This document shows, piece after piece, positions 42,101 to 51,856 of a DNA stretch of 64,000 nt. The notes beneath the pieces are model-generated. The model did no database searches and was not told the origin of the DNA. It worked only from the letters and a program-made list of their open reading frames with translations. The stretch spans positions 930,001 through 994,000 of the forward strand of contig JASJZC010000001.1 in NCBI GenBank assembly GCA_037178855.1. Reading direction: 5' to 3'. The DNA is from Oscheius sp. JU75 (taxonomy: Eukaryota; Nematoda; Chromadorea; Rhabditida; Rhabditidae). Each line of letters begins with the position of its first letter. Within the stretch, counting starts at the first letter, position 1. The translations under genes and the position numbers were made by a program.

Positions 42101-44042
42101 TATTCTTGACACAAATCAGTCTGTATAAAATCCCACATTAGCTAACGGAACAAGAATAAAAAGAGTTTGATAAAACCTGGCATCGAACCCGCGTCGTTTG
42201 CACCACAATCCGCACTCTTAGGCTGAGCTATCCGAGCACAGCGCGCAGCGTTGAGCAAACAGACTGACAGCGTCGGAAGAAGACTTCAACAAAATTTAGT
42301 ATTAGCATAACAACTTTTACATCAGTTTTCGGTGTGAAGAGTTGAGTTTACAGTTTTGCAACGTTCTACAAAGTTGCACTAAGGCTGGACAAGTGCTACA
42401 ACCTTGTAGAGCATTGCAACGTCAAAAAATGTGTTCTTCGCCCCATAAAAATGTTTTTAGCGTGATTGCATCTCCGCTCTGACTCGTCTCTCGGCCTCTC
42501 TGTCCTTCTTCGTCCAGAATATGCCCCTCTACACCCAGGTCATGCTCCGAGCCCTGCTCAGTTCCCCACCAGTTCACAATCAGTCCTTCCATCCGACCAG
42601 CCCGAAGTCTCCGTCAACTCCACATGCCTCCCTGGAGCTCCCCTCCAGTCCAATCCCAATCGAGCAGGCTCCCTCGGCTCCGAAGAGTACCTTCTCCATG
42701 CTGCTGTGGCTGACGCATCAGAAGCTGGCCAAGAAGGAGGCCCTGGTGAACATTCTTCATGTGGATATGCTCAATCTGGCCGTCTCGCTGGCCATGAGTA
42801 TCGGATGGACGTGGGCTGACAACAAGCAGCACATGAAACAGCAGCGGACACAGAGGGAAATGCTCCCGGATGGATCGCTGGACGAGCTGCATTGCATTCG
42901 ACTCTGTCTCTGCGGCCTTCTCTTCCAAACTGTGGCCACCTTCGAGGATGGTAATATGACCGAGGAGGATCAGATTGACGATTCTGTTGATGCCCGACTG
43001 TGTGAACTGTGGGCGGCTGCCAGGCCCGAAGATGATCCGTTGATCGAGAAGAAGAGACTTCAATCTGTAAGTTATATGTCTCACAGTCTTAGTCTCTCTG
43101 ATTTCTCTCTCTTCCACTCTCTCTCTCAAGTCTTACTATCTTTTTGTCACTCTGTCGGACAGAGTCTGTTTCTGTTTTCATGTCTCTATGTTTCTCTAAA
43201 AAAAAATTTCAGACTGTCAGAGAAGCCATCCTTTCTTTTCTTCGTCCCTTGGCCCTCTTCTACAACAGTCTGACGATGGTGCCTCCTCCCGAAGCCTTGA
43301 GAGATCCCTCAGTCGACGAGTTTGAGCCTCTCTGTCGCTACATGGGATTCCCATCCACGATTGGGGAAATCATCGACGGACCGGCAATCATGAGTCTCTT
43401 CCAGCTGTGGTCCGTCTCTCTACCACCCGAACACTGGAACAGAACCGTCCTGGTCAAGCAGCCAGTTCGAGCCAAACAGCTGATCGAGCTGCCCGAGGAC
43501 TTTAGTGATCTTATCCAGATGGCCACCAACTTCAGGTAAGGTGTTGATGATTTTGTTCAGATATCCTGTTCAGATGTCCTACTGTGCCCTTCGACGAGCC
43601 AGCCACCAACATTCCGACCATCTGCCTCGTCTGCGGGACGATTCTCTGCTCACAAAGCTACTGCTGTCAAAAGACGGTCGGCAAAGAGACCATGGGAGCC
43701 TGTCGCTATCACATGCAGAACTGCTCCGGATCACTTGGACTCTTTTTGAGGATTCGGGATTGTATCGTTGTGCTGATGACGACGCGTCATCGTGGATGCA
43801 TCAGAGCGGCTCCCTATGTGGACGAGTTTGGAGAGTCAGATCAGGGATTCAGGTAAGGGACAGAGAGACAGAGAGACAGAGACTTACCATCTAATTCCAG
43901 ACGCGGTAACCCTCTCCATCTGAATCCGGCCCTCTATCACAAGCTGAAGCAGCTCTGGATGACTCAAGGAATAGCCGAAGAAGTCGTCAACCAGTTCGAT
44001 ATCGACCATCGAAATATACAATTCGATTTTGTCCATCTCTAG
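36184..44042 (+). CDS. UBR1: UBR1/UBR2-type N-recognin E3 ubiquitin ligase
   Basis: 22 exons give 1,968 residues: 36184-36340, 36381-36555, 36598-36682, 36856-36959, 37001-37162, 37219-37586, 37777-37935, 37978-38066, 38105-38288, 38430-38764, 38844-39355, 39461-39722, 39785-39864, 39921-40227, 40268-40707, 40762-41223, 41342-41631, 41688-42073, 42461-43066, 43213-43535, 43574-43852, 43901-44042. The UBR box is at about 93-166 ([31 protein letters not shown]). A ClpS-like domain follows ([19 protein letters not shown]). RING-H2 is at about 1155-1280 ([27 protein letters not shown]). The UBR C-terminal domain has [15 protein letters not shown] and [15 protein letters not shown]. The enzyme binds proteins with destabilising N-terminal residues and ubiquitinates them. 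Intron 18 carries a tRNA-like element and a hairpin. Confidence 0.95.
42173..42240 (-). repeat. tRNA-like element in UBR1 intron 18
   Basis: Minus strand: CGGATAGCTCAGCCTAAGAG (A box) and GCGGGTTCGATGCC (B box) are well kept, but the anticodon stem and the acceptor stem (GCTCGGA versus TTTTATC) do not pair. A tRNA-derived repeat is more likely than a gene. Confidence 0.55.
42356..42420. repeat. dispersed hairpin element, long-armed copy
   Basis: Arms TTGCAACGTTCTACAAAGTT and ACCTTGTAGAGCATTGCAA extend beyond the usual core. The 3' flank ATGTGTTCTTCGCCCCATAA resembles that of the 30671 copy. The UBR1 exon begins 40 bases later. Confidence 0.7.
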
Positions 44043-44772
44043 AATCACTCTCCTTGTCTCTTTTTCTTCCCGTCTGCCCACTATTATAGTCATACAGTAA
44101 TCTCATACCTCCTTTTCTTGTTTCCCAAATATTGCTTCTTTCCTTATTTGCGATGTGTTTGTGTGTAGAAAATGGGTAATTCTACGGAGCCTCTCTGGTG
44201 TTGGACAAGTTGCTTCTATTATTTCTAGTCAGCTTTCTCATTCTGTGAGATTTTTTTTCGAGCCAGTAAAGATTCTTTAGACCCTTCTTCACAGAAATGC
44301 AGAAGAGCAGAGACTCCGAGGCACAGAGAACCATAGGGAAAGAGGCAGAGAGACAGAGTGACAGATTCTTCGCATTCGCTCTTTTCCTACCAAAGGCGTC
44401 CGTGTGACCTCCCTCTATATTGGTATCTCTGTCTCTCTGAGAGACAGACCGACAGAAACCGGTCGAAACACGGGCAAGCGCGTGCACGAGGCGTCCCCCT
44501 CTTCCTCTTATGTCCCGAAACAACAACATGCAACAGTTTCTCACTTTCGATTTGACTCTCTCACTCTCTCTCTATCTGGTTAAAAGGAGGCGTTTCCTTC
44601 TGACATGCTATAAGATCCTGCAAATCTCAGCCAGGCCTGCATCATATGAGCTACAATTATTGTTGTTATGAAGCGCGATCGATGCCCACCTGCTGCCAGT
44701 CGCGCTCTTTTCACAGTTCAAGGGCCATAGCCCTCTTTTATTTCAATCAAATCGTTCAAGTGTTTTTTACAG
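44043..44772. other. intergenic, possibly with an unseen 5' exon
   Basis: Between UBR1 and the next + gene, whose signal-peptide exon should lie here or in its neighbourhood. A frame from 44646 (ATGAGC) runs into the next exon, but the start is not certain. CpG-rich sequence at 44460-44500 may be promoter. Confidence 0.35.
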
Positions 44773-45458
44773 CACCGTTCCAGTTAAAATTGGTCTCGCC
44801 GAATGTCAAGGTATGTTGCAATCTAGAGATCTCCAATGTGCCCAGTTTAGGCAGCACTATAGGAGGGAAGAGCTTTTAACACAAAGAGAAACCTTTGAGC
44901 GGTATGAGAGACCGGAATCACAGAATTTCAGTGAGTGTTACAGGAAAATAAGATAGAAAAATACAAAGACAGACAGAGACAGTTTTCAGATTCCCCTGTC
45001 CAACAATATCGTCAGCCTGATCATGGCCAACTAGCCTGTGAGTATAGACAGGCTCCTCCCCAACCAGGTAGTCCTCAAACTCTCTCTGAACTGAACTGTT
45101 TTAGCCCCCAGATCTACTTCCCATACCCAGGGACAACTAGCCTGTGAGTACAGAAGACCTTATGACCAGAACAGTCCCGGACAGCTGGCCTGTGAGTACA
45201 GGGCAGCTCCAGCAGCTGACTACCGTCAAGAGCAGAGGTTCGACCTCGAGCCCCAGGTGATGAACGTAAAAGGACCTACAACTATCCGCACATACTTTCC
45301 AAGTACTCAGGAGAAGAAAAGTGAGATTTCCTTTCGAAAAACTAAGACCACTTGCAGTTCCCCTCGGCCTGATAATAGGAATCGCCATAGCTGTGCCCAT
45401 TCTCATCATTGTCATACTTTTTGGTGCTGTATGGCTCCAGGAGCTTGGAGTATTGTAG
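44773..45458 (+). CDS. single-pass membrane protein with GQLACEYR repeats (5' incomplete)
   Basis: Five exons in phase: 44773-44810, 44846-44930, 44990-45067, 45105-45320, 45358-45458 (TAG). Three copies of G-Q-L-A-C-E-Y-R are spaced 25-30 residues apart (DHGQLACEYRQAPP, TQGQLACEYRRPY, SPGQLACEYRAAP), each with one cysteine. A linker follows (DLEPQVMNVKGPTTIRTYF), and then a long hydrophobic segment IPLGLIIGIAIAVPILIIVI ends the protein with a very short tail (WLQELGVL). Type I membrane topology with an extracellular Pro/Arg/Gln-rich stalk is likely. I do not recognise the family. The first coding exon is not identified. Confidence 0.6.
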
Positions 45459-45512
45459 CATTTACAGTGATCTTACCTTGCCTCAAATTCCGTGTATTAA
45501 ACTGTTTCCAAT

Positions 45513-45689
45513 TTATTTTTCGACCTTCTTGCCCGGGGAAGAGACCTCTCCGACTTTTGCCTCCTTCTCAAGAACGACGGAAACCTTGGGGTAGCCTGCG
45601 ACTGGAGATTCGGAAGTTTCCGGCTCGGTCGATGTCTTCACATCGATTAAATGCAGACGCTGACGTTTTGGACAGTCGAGGTATCGGAT
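45513..45689 (-). pseudogene. diverged copy of the DHHC tail exon
   Basis: From an acceptor-like TTTCGAG at 45690 the frame reads IRYLDCPKRQRLHLIDVKTS and ends KKVEK with a stop. The DHHC tail exon at 29660-29848 reads IRYVDCPRRQRLRRVEVRTS and ends NKVEK. Similarity starts exactly at the exon border and does not extend upstream; the catalytic part is absent. Frame and stop are preserved, with many conservative changes, so it may still be used as a 3' exon of another minus-strand gene. Called a pseudogene because no partner exon is proven. Confidence 0.6.
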
Positions 45690-45974
45690 CTCGAAACTTC
45701 TGTCTCGTCTCTGGCAAAGTAATGTATCTGGAAAACAAAGGTGTTTCGCGCTTTGAACAACTTTCAATGGAAAACAATTCACAAGAAATTCGAATATAGC
45801 AACGAGCAACTTCTTCAGGACCAGCTGCTAACGGCAGCTTTGCTACCCTTTAGTTTTAGCTTAGAATTGATAACAAAAAAAGCCTATCCTCATAGCAGTT
45901 TCCTCAGCTGGCTTGTCCCCTTATTTCTTGACATGAGGTGTCTGTGTTGACAGGTAATTGTGCGGACACCATGA

Positions 45975-46013
45975 CGGATAGACGGACATCATTGTGCTTT
46001 AGTAAAGAGAAAC
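45975..46013. mobile_element. lone MITE terminus
   Basis: CGGATAGACGGACATCATTG, then GCTTTAGTAAAGAGAAAC matches the right terminal repeat of the element at 8244-8632. The other end is not visible nearby. Confidence 0.55.
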
Positions 46014-46484
46014 GAGCCGTCTGCGACGCCACTCTGGATAGTTAGGGGTGTCGAAGTGGCAAAACTGAGGGTAATCGAAAGTATTTGTTAGAAACTTGAT
46101 TGATGCTTTTACGTGGTAAACAGACTCATCTTTCATTTGAACGACTGTTTTACTCGCAGCAACTGTCACCTCTGAAACATCCAACAGTTTTGGTCGTCTA
46201 GGCAGTGCTGACGAAGTTCTGGATGCCGAACTGACAGCATCAGTCAGAGAGGTTTTTTGGACGCATCGGATTGTTTCGATCAGCTGTTTGTAAAGAAGTT
46301 CCGGACAGTTCTGAGCTCTTCCGAAGTCTACATGGTTCCAATCTGAATGAGTCTGAAACGACGATTTTAGATAGAGAGACAGATACATTGGTAATTTCCC
46401 CTGTTCCAGACCTTCTGGTCGGTCGAAGATGCTCTTCGGCAAGAAAGTAGTCAAAAGCCCCTTATACTGTGAGAGAACAAACAT
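45999..46484 (-). CDS. unrecognised 161-residue open frame
   Basis: Uninterrupted frame starting MFVLSQYKGLLTTFLPKSIF, with GRAQNCPELLYKQLIETIRC in the middle and YPQFCHFDTPNYPEWRRRRL near the end. It lacks a signal peptide. The ATG is followed by CTCTCACAG, so the frame may be a middle exon starting at 46466. Its last codons (GTTTCTCTTTACTAA) lie inside the MITE terminus at 45975-46013, so the stop codon is supplied by the insertion. Not recognised. Confidence 0.4.
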   Translation of the reverse strand: MFVLSQYKGLLTTFLPKSIFDRPEGLEQGKLPMYLSLYLKSSFQTHSDWNHVDFGRAQNCPELLYKQLIETIRCVQKTSLTDAVSSASRTSSALPRRPKLLDVSEVTVAASKTVVQMKDESVYHVKASIKFLTNTFDYPQFCHFDTPNYPEWRRRRLVSLY

Positions 46485-46738
46485 AGGTTTTTTTGTTCGC
46501 TATTTATTTATACAAAATCATTTTGTACAATTAGAGCAGTTGAGACTCGTAGAGAGTCCGTTCAGGTCTCGTGCATCTGCATACAAAAGATACATCAGAA
46601 TAGAGCTGAAAAAGAGCCTATGTTTCTCCACACTTTAAAATCAGGTTTTCAAAAAGTTTCCCCTGCTGCAAGGCTGATGAAAATTTTCGCAGTACTGACT
46701 CTGTCTCTGTCACTAATAGGCGAAAATAGGCGACATCT

Positions 46739-46843
46739 AAGTCGGAAATGGGACCTCTTCTTGGTATGCTTGGTTTTTTCAGTCTGGCTTGCAGACCCTC
46801 TTTTCTGAATGCCGTAACAGCTAGGTTTTCTGGTCATCTCTCA
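46739..46843 (-). repeat. dispersed repeat, partner of 27672-27775
   Basis: The reverse complement shares GCAAGCCAGACTGAAAAAA and GACCAGAA(A/G)ACCTA with the partner. Together with the DHHC tail copy it gives two inverted similarities between the 27-30 kb and 45-47 kb regions. Confidence 0.75.
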
Positions 46844-47107
46844 TCCTGAACAGTTACTCTACGATATATAACTCACTGATACCACTACTAGGAACTTGAC
46901 TCTCTCTCTGTCAATCTGCCTCTCTGTCTCCATCTCTCTCTCTGTTTCACTGTTCATGGACAATCGTCGCTTCTGGAAAGCCTACCATGAAGGCTCAATT
47001 ATCCCCTAATGGTACAGGTGCGGCAAGTGTGAAAAAACTGTCACCTGGCAGGCGCCAATGGTCAGCTCCCTCCGTGTCTTTCTTCCACATCGTATAGCCT
47101 CCTCTAA

Positions 47108-47621
47108 TTAAAATTCCCGCTTCAAGTGGCTCATAATCTGTGTGTTCCACCAGGTAGTAAACTGTTCGAATACGAGAGTGAGAGTCGGCTTTGTCCCACG
47201 TACTGTGGACTCCATTGAGCCTTTGTATGTCTTGGTAACATTGTTCCACTCGGCATATAGAGCCCCCTATTTGGATGTGTGTTATCGCGCGGAGTGAGTT
47301 ATCCAAATACTCTCTCACCTACCTGCCACCCGATGAGGTCTTTGTTCCTGAGACCGGGCGCATTGGGGACAAATGGCAGCTTCTCTGTCTCTCTCTTTCT
47401 CTCTGTCTATCCGGAAATTTGACCAATTACCATTGTTTATTGACTCACAGCCTCCAGCTTTGTCGGTCATCCCAAAAATGATATTTGACCAGCTGGGGTC
47501 ATCCTAATATCCCTTACCTGTCTCTCATCCACTCTCTCTCTCTCACCACCTCGGGACAGACTGTCGCTGTAATTTGATCCTTTCACGGACTGATCCTCTG
47601 ACAGCCCACTTTCTCTAATTC
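47108..47621 (-). CDS. C-terminal exons of an unrecognised gene
   Basis: Four exons in phase: 47621-47518, 47492-47449, 47347-47323, 47266-47108 (TAA). The joined frame reads GSNYSDSLSRGGERERVDER, then LVKYHFWDDRQSWRLNKDL, then GALYAEWNNVTKTYKGSMES, and ends FTTWWNTQIMSHLKREF. Tryptophan is frequent and there is one glycosylation sequon (NVT). The small exons have GT/AG borders and 28-101-bp introns. The 5' part would have to run antisense to the first exon of the ZP gene (47639), only about 20 bp away. A longer open frame at 47318-46995 is an alternative reading. Not recognised. Confidence 0.45.
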
Positions 47622-47638
47622 CTACTTTTTTCAGTGAA

Positions 47639-49811
47639 ATGGGACGGATACATATTTTACTTCTTCTTATGTTCCTGGTAAGAAAGTTTTTGGTAGGATA
47701 CAGCAAAAGTTACAGCCTCTCAATGTCATTCCTGTCACGATAGGAGAGAACCAGGTCATTGAAAAGCCAAGGATTGAATGTGGAGAGGAGGGAATCAGTA
47801 TTACCATCAGAACTCTTCACGCTTTCAGGTAAGAGACAGAGACAGAGACAGTACAATCCAGTCATGTTCAGAGGCAGTATCTTTGTCCGTGGTCAACACG
47901 ATGCCCCTCCCTGTACCCAGATCTTCAACAACAACGATGCTAGTGAAGCCACTCTCACTGTCGCTGTCGGTGACTGTGGCATGATACGACTCCGTCAGCC
48001 CAATGGAATTAGCTACAAGACGGTCTTCGTAGTGACCTTCAACCCATATCTGATCACCAAGGTTGACAGAAGCTATAATGTCCACTGTGTCTACGAGCAG
48101 GCCAGTAAGGACCTGACCCAGACAATTCTGGTCGAGTAAATCAGTCTATCTGTCTCTCTGTACTCTCTCTTTCAGTGGCATGCAATCTGAGACCATCACC
48201 CAAACCCAAACTATTCTTCCCGCCTGTTCCTACACGGTCAGGGAGGGTAGTTTTGATGGTCCTGTGGCCCGGTCGACTGTCATTGGGAAGACATTGGTAC
48301 ACCGATGGCAATGCGAGAACTGTGAGTATATAGTCTATCTCATACATTCTGTTATTCTTCAGCAAAGTACGGTATCCTGATCCGGAACTGTGTCGTGACT
48401 GATGGAGCAGGAGGACAGAGACTCATGGTCATCGATGAGAGAGGTTGTCCAGTGGCGGGAGACGTTCCCTCAATGGGACAGATGATCTATGACTCGTCTC
48501 TGAACTTTGCTTATGTAGCTATCGAGGCTTTTTCCTTTGCCGGAAGGAATAGTCAACAGTTCAGATGCGAGATTAAGTCCTGCTCCAAGAGAGACGGGGA
48601 GTGTACTGGAATGACGGTATGTCACTGTCACTGTCACCATCAACTTTCAGCCTCCGAACTGTCCCAGTGTTCCAAGAGATGGCTTCCGCCCAAACTCCAT
48701 TATCGACACGGACATGGTCGGTGTGACCAAGGTTCTAGGAACTTTCCAAGGACAGTTCGTAACCAACAGTCTTGGTAACAACATAGGACAGATGCCTCCG
48801 CGAGAGATACCAGGAATGATGCCACGTAAGCTCTTCCAGTTGTCCTGTACTCATTCCTCCAGCGACTATGCTCATCCCAGACTCTCTGGAACAGGAACCT
48901 TGGCTCAAAGAACACAACAGTATCCACGAGGACGGGGATCTGATTGCTCCCATGCCTGTGATTAAAGAGAATTCTACCAAAATTACGGTAGGTTGGGTGC
49001 TTTGATAGTACAGAACTCTTAGGTATCACCGGATCCGAGTGAGTTCCTGTCTGAGGATGGCGGAGTGTACATGAGGGATGATCCGAATGAGATCCTGGTG
49101 AAGAGTACAACTCCAGCCTCGATGGTCAAGCATTATGATGGAAAAACTGGTAAGAGAGATCGGGACAGTCACTAACCATTTCCAGAGCGACAGCGTCGTC
49201 TGGCAGATTCTGTCATGGACATAGAGTCACAGTCCATCGAAGTTCACTCTATCGACGAGGAACCGGCTGCTTTTGGTATGCTTCCTCCATTTTCTCATTT
49301 TCCCTTGTTCAGAGTCAGTCATGAGAGACGAGCCCATAACAGACCAGAAACTGACCTGTCTGAACCAACCAGCAGTCGTGACTCTGATGATAGCTTTCGG
49401 TGTGACTACTCTCTCCACAGTCGTCTTCATCGGTTACGTCTGTACTGGATTCTTCAAATCGTCGAAAAGGGAAAGTATGGAAGCTTACTCGGCGAGGTGA
49501 GTACCTTGAACTGCTACGAGTGCGCGCCTTTTTCTGACCGAAAACGTGATTTTCAAAACTTTCAATGATCTGCAAAGTTGTAGAGCAGAACAAAGGCTAC
49601 AACTTTGCAGAGTACCACTGTTTTGAATTGTCACTTTTTCTATACGAAAATTGGGTATAAAGTGACAGGCTCGGACGTGCATCGACTATATTGTCAGTAA
49701 ATGCCTTCCAGATCGACTGCAAGCTGTAATTCCGAGGATAGTGAGCTTCCAATCATTTTTACACGTCGTCTAGGCCACCCCAACTACGTGCTTCCAGTTC
49801 GAATGCCTTGA
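47639..49811 (+). CDS. cuticlin-type ZP-domain membrane protein
   Basis: Eleven exons give 538 residues: 47639-47677, 47716-47828, 47872-48135, 48176-48321, 48363-48616, 48651-48825, 48863-48987, 49023-49149, 49186-49275, 49313-49496, 49712-49811. A signal peptide (MGRIHILLLLMFL) precedes a ZP domain: RIECGEEGISITIRTLHAF, GSIFVRGQHDAPPC, VAVGDCGMIRLRQPNG, FNPYLITKVDRSYNVHCVYE, then the ZP-C half with RNCVVTDGAGGQRLMVIDER, RGCPVAGD and FRCEIKSC. A transmembrane helix (VVTLMIAFGVTTLSTVVFIG) follows. ZP-domain proteins polymerise in apical extracellular matrix; nematode cuticlins shape alae and cuticle. The order and the VTFNP-KVDR-Y motif match nematode cuticlins. The last intron carries a hairpin element. 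The ATG lies four bases after TTTTTTCAG. Confidence 0.92.
49567..49615. repeat. dispersed hairpin element in a ZP-gene intron
   Basis: Arms ATCTGCAAAGTTGTAGAGC and GGCTACAACTTTGCAGAGT around a short loop. It lies 70 bases after a donor site. Confidence 0.75.
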
Positions 49812-50463
49812 CGCAAAAGAAGAAGAAAATCACTTTCTCAGGAATTTCCAAGCACAAAAGAGACCGGTTTCTGTACTTATCTGCACGAATGAATTGTAGT
49901 CGCTGATCATAGCTCACATATCTAGAAATCGACGTAAAATTGAAAGAGAATGGGAGAAAAGAAATGAAAAACACGCGAAACCAGTTTTAGCAGAATAAAT
50001 CGTTTTAATTACCGCCATAAGCACATCTTGTCACGATTTGCCTTAATACCGTAATCTGAATACGAACGAGCAGGTCAAGCCCTACATTTTTTCGTCTTTT
50101 TCATCTGACTTTTCCGTTTAACATGCGCTGTTTTACTGCAAAAGCTAGCTACAACATCCCAGAGTTGTATAGAGACAGCAAAGAAGCGAACACAAATGAT
50201 TAAGAAGCATAGGAGATGAGATTATCGAAGTGAATTGAGCTTTGTCTCGTTTTTACAAGTTGCTCGTGTGGAGTTGGCCGTTTTTAGTCTGTTTTTCTTT
50301 GTTTTTCCATGCTCAGCGTGATTGAAACTCTTCGAACGACCCGCAGATGTGAGTTTGCTTACGAAAACATGAAATATTATGAGATTTTGTCATTTTTTCA
50401 CATTCTTTGCTCTTTTTCTGTTCATTGCTTTTTCAACCGTTATTATCAGTAAAACTTGTCACG
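49812..50463. other. intergenic region upstream of the Y-box gene
   Basis: No supported exon. AGAATAAATC at 49992 is the likely poly(A) signal of the ZP gene. TTATTATCAG at 50450 precedes the next ATG by 13 bases and is the likely trans-splice or 5'UTR acceptor. Confidence 0.45.
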
Positions 50464-51516
50464 ATGACTGCCGACGCGACTGCAGTCGCCGAGAAGACTC
50501 TCGACAAGAAGCTAGACGATCTGAAGCTCTCCGACGACCACCAGGCTGAAAATAACAGCAACGCCAAGGGCGACGAGTCCGAGAAGAAGGGACAGCGCAG
50601 ACGCTACAAACTGGATGTAAGTTCCAAGCTCTTTTGTGCGACCAAATAAAGAGTTTTCAGCCTCAATCGATCGAGGAGCACATGAAGGAGTGGGAGGACA
50701 GACAGAAGTCGAAGGTCGTGCTGCAGAAGGATGTCAAGGGCCGCGTCAAGTGGTACAGCGTCATCGGCCACTATGGATTCATCGAGCGTGACGGTTGGTT
50801 GTTTTCTACTGAAGAATACCCCATTTTCAGATGGGGAAGGTGACGTGTTTGTTCACCAGTCCGCGATCGCCAACTCTAGCATCAAGAAAGTTTACCATCG
50901 CTCGCTGGCCGATGAGCAACTCGTTCAATTCGATCTCGTGCAGGGAGAAAAGGGCCCGGAAGCCGTCAATGTCCAGGGCCCGGACGGGACGCAGGTCAAG
51001 CCGTCCACCTTCAAACCCTTCTTCACCCCGCTTCGTCGCACTCTGCGCAAATTCAGACGTTTCCATGGAAAGAAGCTCTCGTCGCTGAAGCAGGATGATG
51101 CTGAAGGAGAGGCCAAGGATGAGGAGAAGCCTAGACCAGTTCGTCGTCCCTTCTGGCGCAGACCGCGTCAGGACAAGACTGACAACGAGGTTGGTACTTG
51201 CCACTGTCGGGTCTTTTAGCAGTCTGGATCATTCTCTACTTTACAATCTGTCGCTGTCAAGTTCCATCTGGCCTGTCAAAACTCAATGGGTCTTTGCCTG
51301 CCGATTCCCTTTCCCAACAAACTGACAAACCCCCCCCCCGCATTTTCAACCGAATTACCCTGTTTTCAGAAGCACTCAAATAGCGAGGAGAAGCCGAAAC
51401 GCGAGCGTCGCAGCCGCCGCCGCCGTCAGAAGTCTTCTATCTCACACGACTCCAAGTCTGAGGAAGTTGCCAAAAAGAATGAGGAGCCGGCTCTTGTCGC
51501 TGCTCCCAAGAACTGA
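50464..51516 (+). CDS. Y-box (cold-shock domain) RNA-binding protein, CEY type
   Basis: Four exons, 50464-50616, 50661-50793, 50831-51189 and 51370-51516, give 263 residues. One cold-shock domain lies at about 74-145 (KGRVKWYSVIGHYGFIERD, EGDVFVHQSAI, VQFDLVQGEKGPEAVNVQGP) with RNP1-like GHYGFI and RNP2-like DVFVHQ. An acidic N-terminus precedes it, and a basic, Arg-rich tail follows (RRTLRKFRRFHGKKL, RRPFWRRPRQDK, RRSRRRRQKS). The domain binds single-stranded RNA or DNA; nematode CEY proteins bind mRNA in polysomes and the germ line. GHYGFIER replaces the usual GYGFI, a mild deviation. MIC13 starts 340 bp downstream on the same strand. Confidence 0.92.
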
Positions 51517-51856
51517 TTTTTCTTTTTTGTTATTACCCGTCCTTCTTTCTGTTTAGTTATTCTCTCTCTTCCCACTGAGATTACTAGAATTTGTCCATAT
51601 TTCATGTTAATAACTGATGATTTGTACAGTAAAGCTGTCAATAAGCCCCCTTTCTTTTTTTTTCTGGAGTCGTTTTCCGCAATCACGTACCGCTATTTTC
51701 GGTCCAACGGGAGCTACGGTCAATTTCGGGCTGTCTTGATAACTGATCTTCTTTTTTCATCCAAATTCGCTGTTTTTGAGCCAAACCCTTGTCGAAAGTC
51801 AGTTTTCAGGTAAAAACAGCCAGCGACACATACATCTCGGCTTCTAGTGGGGAAAG

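Noticed and set aside
42173-42240. A working tRNA in UBR1 intron 18
   Set aside because: A and B boxes are good, but anticodon and acceptor stems fail to pair, unlike the intact tRNA-Pro at 25711-25782.
46995-47318. A 107-codon minus frame overlapping the gene at 47108-47621
   Set aside because: The spliced reading in another frame joins four exons with consistent phases and a more protein-like sequence; still, this is not settled.
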